A stretch of DNA of 15,320 bases from CAYWEP01 sp964613075 (GTDB taxonomy: Bacteria > Patescibacteriota > Microgenomatia > Levybacterales > UBA12049), in assembly GCA_964613075.1 (NCBI GenBank), contig CAZTFV010000028.1:1-15320 (forward strand), given 5' to 3'. How positions within the stretch are numbered: the stretch's first letter is position 1; each line of letters opens with the position of its first letter. The position numbers and the translations under genes were made by a program. Shown here in pieces: positions 11,822 through 15,320 of this stretch. The notes beneath the pieces were generated by a model that was given only the letters and a program-made list of their open reading frames with translations, was not told where the DNA came from and ran no database searches.

Positions 11822-12413
11822 CTATGAGAGAACCAGTTGCCGCATCCGTTTGGGTCGAAAGTACAGGAAATGATTTAATATAATCAGTTGTTCCTTGCAG
11901 CTGATCCAGGGTTCTTTGAACCAACTCCTCATTTGCTTCAGGTTTCCTTGTCCAATCACCATTACGAAAATCACGACATGCTATTTGTATGATATCTAAT
12001 ACTGGTCTTATCGGTTCGATACGAATATCGAAACGCTCTTCAATCTCTTTATCTAGCTCTAGAGGAACGTGGTCAAGACACTTTCTACTTTTAAGGTCAC
12101 CCAACACGCACCCTACTCCAGGACGATGGTTCGGACATGCGCTACCTTGCGAATGTCCAGGTGTTTGTCTATTTCTCATACGTCTGAGTTTTAAAATATC
12201 GATTTCTCCAATTCCTTCCTCAGAAAGAGCTTCATCAATATCACAGCTGCCCACCCCATCTTTTTCCCATTCTTTGTACTCTGTCCGAGCGTATATTTCC
12301 TTCCATAGCGCATCAAAGGCACCAGCAACAGCCTGATATTGTTTTACCACAGCTTGCTCTTCAGGACTCATCTGTGCAAAGTAAGCATCAAAAGCTTCGG
12401 GGGTTCTTCTCAT
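11808..12413 (-). CDS. Cys-cluster protein, possibly YkgJ-like metal binding
   Basis: This 201-residue soluble protein has no clear family match. Its notable part is residues 57-115: C57, then ACPNHRPGVGCVLGDLKSRK (92-111) giving C93, C102 and C112 with H96 and H115 nearby. The spacing recalls YkgJ-type (CxxxxC) zinc or iron-sulfur proteins, but the first CxxC pair of that family is missing, so the resemblance is loose. The flanks are helical and charged. It follows a GntR gene after 38 bases on the same strand, yet has its own TATAAT six bases before the ATG, so it can be made from a leaderless mRNA. It may be the target gene or partner of that regulator. Confidence 0.7.
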   Translation of the reverse strand: MRRTPEAFDAYFAQMSPEEQAVVKQYQAVAGAFDALWKEIYARTEYKEWEKDGVGSCDIDEALSEEGIGEIDILKLRRMRNRQTPGHSQGSACPNHRPGVGCVLGDLKSRKCLDHVPLELDKEIEERFDIRIEPIRPVLDIIQIACRDFRNGDWTRKPEANEELVQRTLDQLQGTTDYIKSFPVLSTQTDAATGSLIANST

Positions 12414-12419
12414 GAAAAG

Positions 12420-12449
12420 ATTATATCAAAAACTAAGTTTAGAAGTCAA
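12420..12449 (-). promoter_or_regulatory. internal promoter of the Cys-cluster gene
   Basis: Minus strand: TTGACT (12444-12449), an 18-base spacer and a perfect TATAAT (12420-12425), six bases before ATG. It fills the 38-base gap behind the GntR stop codon. Transcription should start at the ATG. Confidence 0.75.
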
Positions 12450-12451
12450 TA

Positions 12452-13072
12452 CTATAAGACTATATCTTGTGCACTCGCAGGTTTAGTCATCCCTTTAATA
12501 GCCTCAATTGCATCGAGCTCAGGCCGGAAGACATCCTGAATCATTGTATAGATAAGACTCTCATTGCCAACTAATCGCTCTTCAACTCCACCCTCCTCTA
12601 AATGCACAAGAGGATCTGTCATGGTAACAAAGGTAACTCCTCTCACGTGTGCTCTATACATAGTTACGAAGTTTTCTGGACTCGGATCACTATCATACAA
12701 CTGAGTGACAAATTTCATCTGGTGTCTAAGGTAGATCGCCAATGTAGTTAAGTGCTTTTCTGGCGAAACTTCAGGTTCTCCTCTACCAATTATCATTTCC
12801 TCTGCTTTAGGTTGATCCTGCGGTCCAACTTGTTCACGTTCTCTTATAGAGAGTACTGGACTAACAACACGCGTTCCGCTCCCCTGAACTCTGGTAATTA
12901 GACCTTCTTGCTGAAGCAACCGAAGTGCATCTCGTAATGTACCTCTTGTTACAGAGAATTCTTTAGCAAGCTGTAATTCAGGAAGCAATTTCCCGGATAT
13001 TTCACCGTCTCTAATTTTGCTCCTCAACACTTCTGCAATTTTCTCGTATTTGAATAGTGCCTCATGCCCCAT
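12452..13072 (-). CDS. GntR-family regulator with unusual C-terminal domain
   Basis: Residues 8-72 form a GntR winged helix-turn-helix: EKIAEVLRSKIRDGEISGKL, then ELQLAKEFSVTRGTLRDALR and EGLITRVQGSGTRVV. The C-terminal 130 residues do not look like the FCD, UTRA or aminotransferase domains that normally carry the effector site. They are partly helical (AIYLRHQMKFVTQLYD, 112-127) and unrecognised. The start is supported by a Shine-Dalgarno sequence (AAAGGAG) seven to eight bases before the ATG. It is followed by the Cys-cluster gene and preceded, in the same orientation, by a broken relative. The palindrome TGACATTA/TAATGTCA at 13496-13514 is the best candidate operator. Confidence 0.85.
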   Translation of the reverse strand: MGHEALFKYEKIAEVLRSKIRDGEISGKLLPELQLAKEFSVTRGTLRDALRLLQQEGLITRVQGSGTRVVSPVLSIREREQVGPQDQPKAEEMIIGRGEPEVSPEKHLTTLAIYLRHQMKFVTQLYDSDPSPENFVTMYRAHVRGVTFVTMTDPLVHLEEGGVEERLVGNESLIYTMIQDVFRPELDAIEAIKGMTKPASAQDIVL

Positions 13073-13126
13073 AAGTATCTCCTTTACTTCTTAAGTTTTC
13101 ACTGATTGCTAAATGCTCCTTTTATT

Positions 13127-13480
13127 TTATTCTCTAGGATTAATTACTGTCCCGAAACCTTGCTCTGGCGATACTTTTCCCTCATCTCTTAATATCTCAA
13201 TAGACCTCCTAATTGTGCCTCTGCTGTATCCGAACTCCTCCATCAATACATTTTCTGATGGAGTCTACCGACATATCTACCACTTGCAATGTCAGAACGT
13301 AGTTTATCCGCAACTTGCTGATAACGAATCTCTCTTGGAGCGCTTGATTCTGTTATTTCATATTTTTCTCGGACATCCTGCCAGTCGATCTCGGAAGGTA
13401 TTTCTTCAGGAGAGACCACGATATATGTACCGCGGCCTTGTTCTCTTTACATAATTTAAAGGCTCTTAGACCTATAGAAA
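13127..13480 (-). pseudogene. frameshifted GntR-type regulator with tandem HTH
   Basis: On the minus strand the first readable piece is IGLRAFKLCKE (from 13475), then in another frame QGRGTYIVVSPEE (from 13440), the end of a first GntR winged helix. A second winged helix follows: REIRYQQVADKLRSDIASGR and YVGRL. A shift at 13259-13262 then leads to SENVLMEEFGYSRGTIRRSI and EILRDEGKVSPEQGFGTVIN, ending TAA at 13127-13129. Adding one C there restores the family's LPSE. The gene is thus broken at two points and was probably a double-HTH regulator. It lies just upstream of the intact GntR gene. Confidence 0.75.
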
Positions 13481-13486
13481 TGAAAT

Positions 13487-13515
13487 TCTAAACTATGACA
13501 TTACGTTAATGTCAA
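13487..13515 (-). promoter_or_regulatory. GntR cluster promoter with palindromic operator
   Basis: Minus strand TTGACA (13510-13515), a 17-base spacer and a weak TTTAGA (13487-13492). The spacer is filled by a perfect 8-base inverted repeat TGACATTA-n3-TAATGTCA (13496-13514). A short palindrome across the promoter of a GntR gene is the usual autoregulatory site. Confidence 0.6.
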
Positions 13516-13564
13516 GTGCCCGTGTTTTTTGTAACTAGTCACACTTCTGACACAACTGTTATTG

Positions 13565-13632
13565 TTCGAGCGTAGTCGAGAACTATTCTTCTGAAACTTC
13601 TCGACTCTCCGCCAGCTGGCGGATCGCTCGAA
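13565..13632. repeat. dispersed hairpin carrying a nested 16-bp palindrome
   Basis: The left arm TTCGAGCGTAGTCGAGAA (13565-13582) matches the inverted right arm TTCTCGACT (13598-13606) plus CGCTCGAA (13625-13632). The right arm is split by TCCGCCAGCTGGCGGA (13608-13623), a perfect palindrome. The remaining part of 13640-13729 holds nothing I can name. Confidence 0.7.
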
Positions 13633-13729
13633 GAATATCATGTTAGAACCGTGAACTGTTACTGTTTTTTGGTTTTAGAAAATTCAAAGTTTGGGATCGA
13701 ATTGTAGCAAGTGAAAACCCTTCAAAATG

Positions 13730-13758
13730 TTGACGTTTGTAAGACAATGTACTACACT
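13730..13758 (+). promoter_or_regulatory. promoter of the BrnT/BrnA-like operon
   Basis: TTGACG (13730-13735), a 17-base spacer and TACACT (13753-13758). A short inverted repeat CTACA-TCT-TGTAG (13757-13769) just downstream may be the operator for the ribbon-helix-helix antitoxin. The leader is about 17 bases without a Shine-Dalgarno sequence. Confidence 0.5.
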
Positions 13759-13781
13759 ACATCTTGTAGCATATCCTTCCT

Positions 13782-14000
13782 ATGGATATTAGGGTAGACG
13801 AGCTTATTGTCGAAGAAGATAGACCAGCTCATATTACCAAACATAATGCTACCATTGATGAAGTAAGAGAAGTTATTGAGGGCGATTACGTTTTTATTCA
13901 AGGTAAACATGAACGGTGGATTTTAATTGGTCTAACGAAAAAGAGAAGGGAACTTAAATTTACCCAAGGAGGTGATGAGAATGAAAATAACAAAGACTAG
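13782..14000 (+). CDS. BrnT-like toxin, apparently truncated
   Basis: The 72-residue product resembles the first two thirds of BrnT/RelE-fold toxins: HITKHNATIDEVREVIEGDY (17-36), then RWILIGLTKKRREL (45-58). The family normally continues with another strand and a basic C-terminal helix (ISAR-type motif), around 90 residues in all. Here the frame instead runs into the Shine-Dalgarno region of the next gene and ends in low-complexity TQGGDENENNKD. The toxin is therefore probably inactive, or it works in an altered way. Order (toxin then antitoxin) and overlap with the next gene are as in brnTA operons. The assignment rests on motif pattern and neighbourhood. Confidence 0.6.
   Translation: MDIRVDELIVEEDRPAHITKHNATIDEVREVIEGDYVFIQGKHERWILIGLTKKRRELKFTQGGDENENNKD
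13966..13972 (+). promoter_or_regulatory. Shine-Dalgarno of the BrnA-like antitoxin
   Basis: AAGGAGG, eight bases before ATG 13981. It decides the start and also forms codons of the overlapping toxin-like gene. Confidence 0.8.
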
Positions 14001-14256
14001 AAAAAAAATAGTAAGGCCTATGCCTCCTTTCAAAAATCTTGAAGAAGAAGCAAATTTTTGGGATACACATGATGTTGTAGACGACATTGATGAAGGGACA
14101 GTCGTTGGCTTCCGTAAAGCGAATAAGACGGGGACATTGACGATTCGTTTTGATGAGAAGGACCTGCAAATGCTTCGGGGAAAAGCGTATAAGAAAGGTG
14201 TTGGTCCAACCACACTTGCCCGAATGTGGTTAAAAGAGCGGCTTGCTGCTCAATAA
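13981..14256 (+). CDS. BrnA/CopG-type ribbon-helix-helix antitoxin
   Basis: Residues 16-31 (PFKNLEEEANFWDTHD) carry the FWxTHD signature of the CopG-type antitoxins that pair with BrnT. Residues 52-88 form a ribbon-helix-helix DNA-binding end (TLTIRFDEKDLQMLRGKAYK and GVGPTTLARMWLKERL). The start is ATG 13981, eight bases after a full Shine-Dalgarno sequence (AAGGAGG, 13966-13972). GTG 13972 and ATG 13975 lie inside or next to that site and are unlikely. It overlaps the toxin-like ORF by 20 bases in another frame. It should bind the operon promoter and, if the partner still folds, the toxin. Being intact next to a shortened toxin, it may survive as a plain repressor. Confidence 0.85.
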   Translation: MKITKTRKKIVRPMPPFKNLEEEANFWDTHDVVDDIDEGTVVGFRKANKTGTLTIRFDEKDLQMLRGKAYKKGVGPTTLARMWLKERLAAQ

Positions 14257-14269
14257 AAGTGTACGCTTC

Positions 14270-14278
14270 TGCTATAGT
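14270..14278 (+). promoter_or_regulatory. extended -10 promoter of the MerR gene
   Basis: TGCTATAGT has the TG extension and TATAGT hexamer (14273-14278), nine bases before ATG 14288. No good -35 was found. The promoter begins 14 bases after the antitoxin stop codon. Confidence 0.6.
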
Positions 14279-14287
14279 AAATATGCG

Positions 14288-15115
14288 ATGCAGTATCAGA
14301 AGAGTTATCTTAAGATCAATAAATTTGCTGAAATTTGCCGCACGACGCGAAGAACCGTACGGTTTTACGAACAAAAAGGGCTCATAAAACCCGCATACAT
14401 TGACCCGTTTACCAAGTATCGCTACTATACCGAGGAGCAAGCGCGACATTTTCTTCGCCTTCGGCTTCTCCATGATTTCCATATTCCTTTAAACAAACTT
14501 CAAGAGGTTGTAAAGAGCAATAAGGTAAAAGAGACGCTTGAAGAGGAGTTAAAGAAATTTAAAGAAGCAATGATGGAGCAACAGCGAGAATATGAATACC
14601 TGATCCGAATGAAACAATTTCTCTATGATGAAGCTGACATTGGAAAATACCTCAAGGAGGAAATATTCGGTCCACATAGACTTCTTTGTCGACTTATTAA
14701 AAAAGGAGCATATGATGAGACATATGATTATTGGCAAGAAACAAAAAGAGAAGCAAAAAAACTAGGAATTAATTTCAAGAATGAATATTACATGTTTTAT
14801 GCAAACCGCTATTATAATCCGAAAGATACTGATATCGAAATCGGACTTATCTGTGAAGAGTTGCCGGAGAAAATAAAAGAAATTTCATTACCAGAGAATA
14901 TTTATTTTCGAGAAATGCCGAAAACCAAGGCAATTACGTATACATACAAAGGTCCATTTGGTTATTTCATAATTCTCTATCAACATCTCAATGAATATGT
15001 GGATGCTCACGATCTAACAAAATCGAAGATTTCATTTGATTATTATCTTGGTCACCAGGACAATAAGAAATCAAAATACGATTTCGTCACCAAAATCTGC
15101 TTTCCGGTTGAGTAA
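14288..15115 (+). CDS. MerR-family regulator with GyrI-like effector domain
   Basis: The 275-residue protein starts with a MerR winged helix (LKINKFAEICRTTRRTVRFY, 8-27, then EQKGLIKP). A long dimer-forming coiled coil follows (about 75-112). The C-terminal part (about 130-275) has GyrI/BmrR-type features: YYNPKDTDIEIGLICEELPE, then YFREMPKTKAITYTYKGPFG near 215-235. Such domains bind small aromatic or cationic compounds, and BmrR-like activators switch on drug-efflux genes. No efflux gene is in the window, so the target is unknown. I chose ATG 14288 over ATG 14243. The promoter lies between them, and the MerR domain begins a few residues after the later start. The mRNA leader would be about three bases. 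Confidence 0.88.
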   Translation: MQYQKSYLKINKFAEICRTTRRTVRFYEQKGLIKPAYIDPFTKYRYYTEEQARHFLRLRLLHDFHIPLNKLQEVVKSNKVKETLEEELKKFKEAMMEQQREYEYLIRMKQFLYDEADIGKYLKEEIFGPHRLLCRLIKKGAYDETYDYWQETKREAKKLGINFKNEYYMFYANRYYNPKDTDIEIGLICEELPEKIKEISLPENIYFREMPKTKAITYTYKGPFGYFIILYQHLNEYVDAHDLTKSKISFDYYLGHQDNKKSKYDFVTKICFPVE

Positions 15116-15125
15116 CCTACAGATT

Positions 15126-15228
15126 GTCATGCTGAACCCGCTGGAAGCGAGGCTCGCCTTCGGCGGCTTGATTCAGCATCTAGGAGATTCTGGACAAGCC
15201 CTTCGGCAAGCTCAGGGCGAGCCAGAAT
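15126..15228. repeat. two adjacent hairpins, each loaded with a GC-rich insert
   Basis: ATGCTGAA (15129-15136) and TTCAGCAT (15172-15179) flank a GC-rich stretch. ATTCTGG (15187-15193) and CCAGAAT (15222-15228) flank another that contains CCCTTCGGCAAGCTCAGGGC (15199-15218), the repeat also found in secA. The layout suggests insertion of GC-rich units into loops of older palindromes. The remainder to 15294 shows nothing I can name. Confidence 0.6.
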
Positions 15229-15294
15229 TACGGAAAAGATCCCGAATTAGTATATGATACACCTCTACTGCGACGGATAGTTTACTATTGCTTT

Positions 15295-15320
15295 ATGAAG
15301 TCGAGCAATTGGTCAGGAGT
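15295..15320 (+). CDS. possible start of a gene cut by the window edge
   Basis: ATG at 15295 opens MKSSNWSG to the end of the window, with a TACTAT six bases upstream like the other short-leader genes here. Eight codons are too few to be sure. Confidence 0.2.

Noticed and set aside
13113..13454. Plus-strand ORF of 113 codons
   Set aside because: It is the antisense shadow of the frameshifted GntR relic, whose minus-strand motifs are clear.
10135..15115. Prophage or integrative element
   Set aside because: No integrase, structural, replication or conjugation gene and no tRNA or att pair was found; the region is only a collection of small accessory modules.

Overview
The window looks like a piece of a small-genome bacterium of the Candidate Phyla Radiation (Patescibacteria), possibly the Microgenomates branch. 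This is inference. It rests on the sparse housekeeping content (secA and serS without their usual partners), the many small orphan proteins, and GC-rich dispersed palindromes that sit even inside secA and serS as short in-frame peptides such as LPAGRQGQ. Coding appears to follow the standard code.

Layout. 1-2800: an orphan 647-residue cytosolic protein (218-2161, minus) bracketed by two copies of a dispersed repeat, with a decayed gene end beyond it (47-177), then a small Tic20/DUF4870-like membrane protein (2380-2766) and a broken gene tail (2805-2939). 2946-5101 (minus): a two-gene membrane operon, a 5-TM protein followed by a signal-peptide/FecR-like/TM surface protein. 5111-5503: a gene-free block of hairpins and dispersed repeats. 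5504-9969 (minus): secA, a very compact transcription unit with a 9-codon ORF, and serS. 10135-15115: an accessory region with a single-domain aspartic protease, a Phd/YefM-PIN toxin-antitoxin pair, a broken urea transporter half, a GntR regulator with a Cys-cluster protein, a frameshifted GntR relic, a truncated BrnT-like/BrnA-like pair, and a MerR regulator with a GyrI-like effector domain.

Two window-wide patterns stand out. First, many genes (647-aa protein, secA, aspartic protease, Phd, urea transporter, Cys-cluster protein, MerR) have a good -10 hexamer only 6, 9 or 12 bases before the start codon, so their mRNAs should be leaderless or nearly so. Only a few genes (9-codon ORF, GntR, BrnA-like) carry a Shine-Dalgarno sequence. 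Second, 16-bp perfect palindromes and a 20-bp repeat occur as clean insertions nested inside other palindromes and, in frame, inside secA and serS. The strongest candidates for something undescribed are this nested palindromic insertion system and the promoter-SD-9 codon-terminator unit at 8262-8423.
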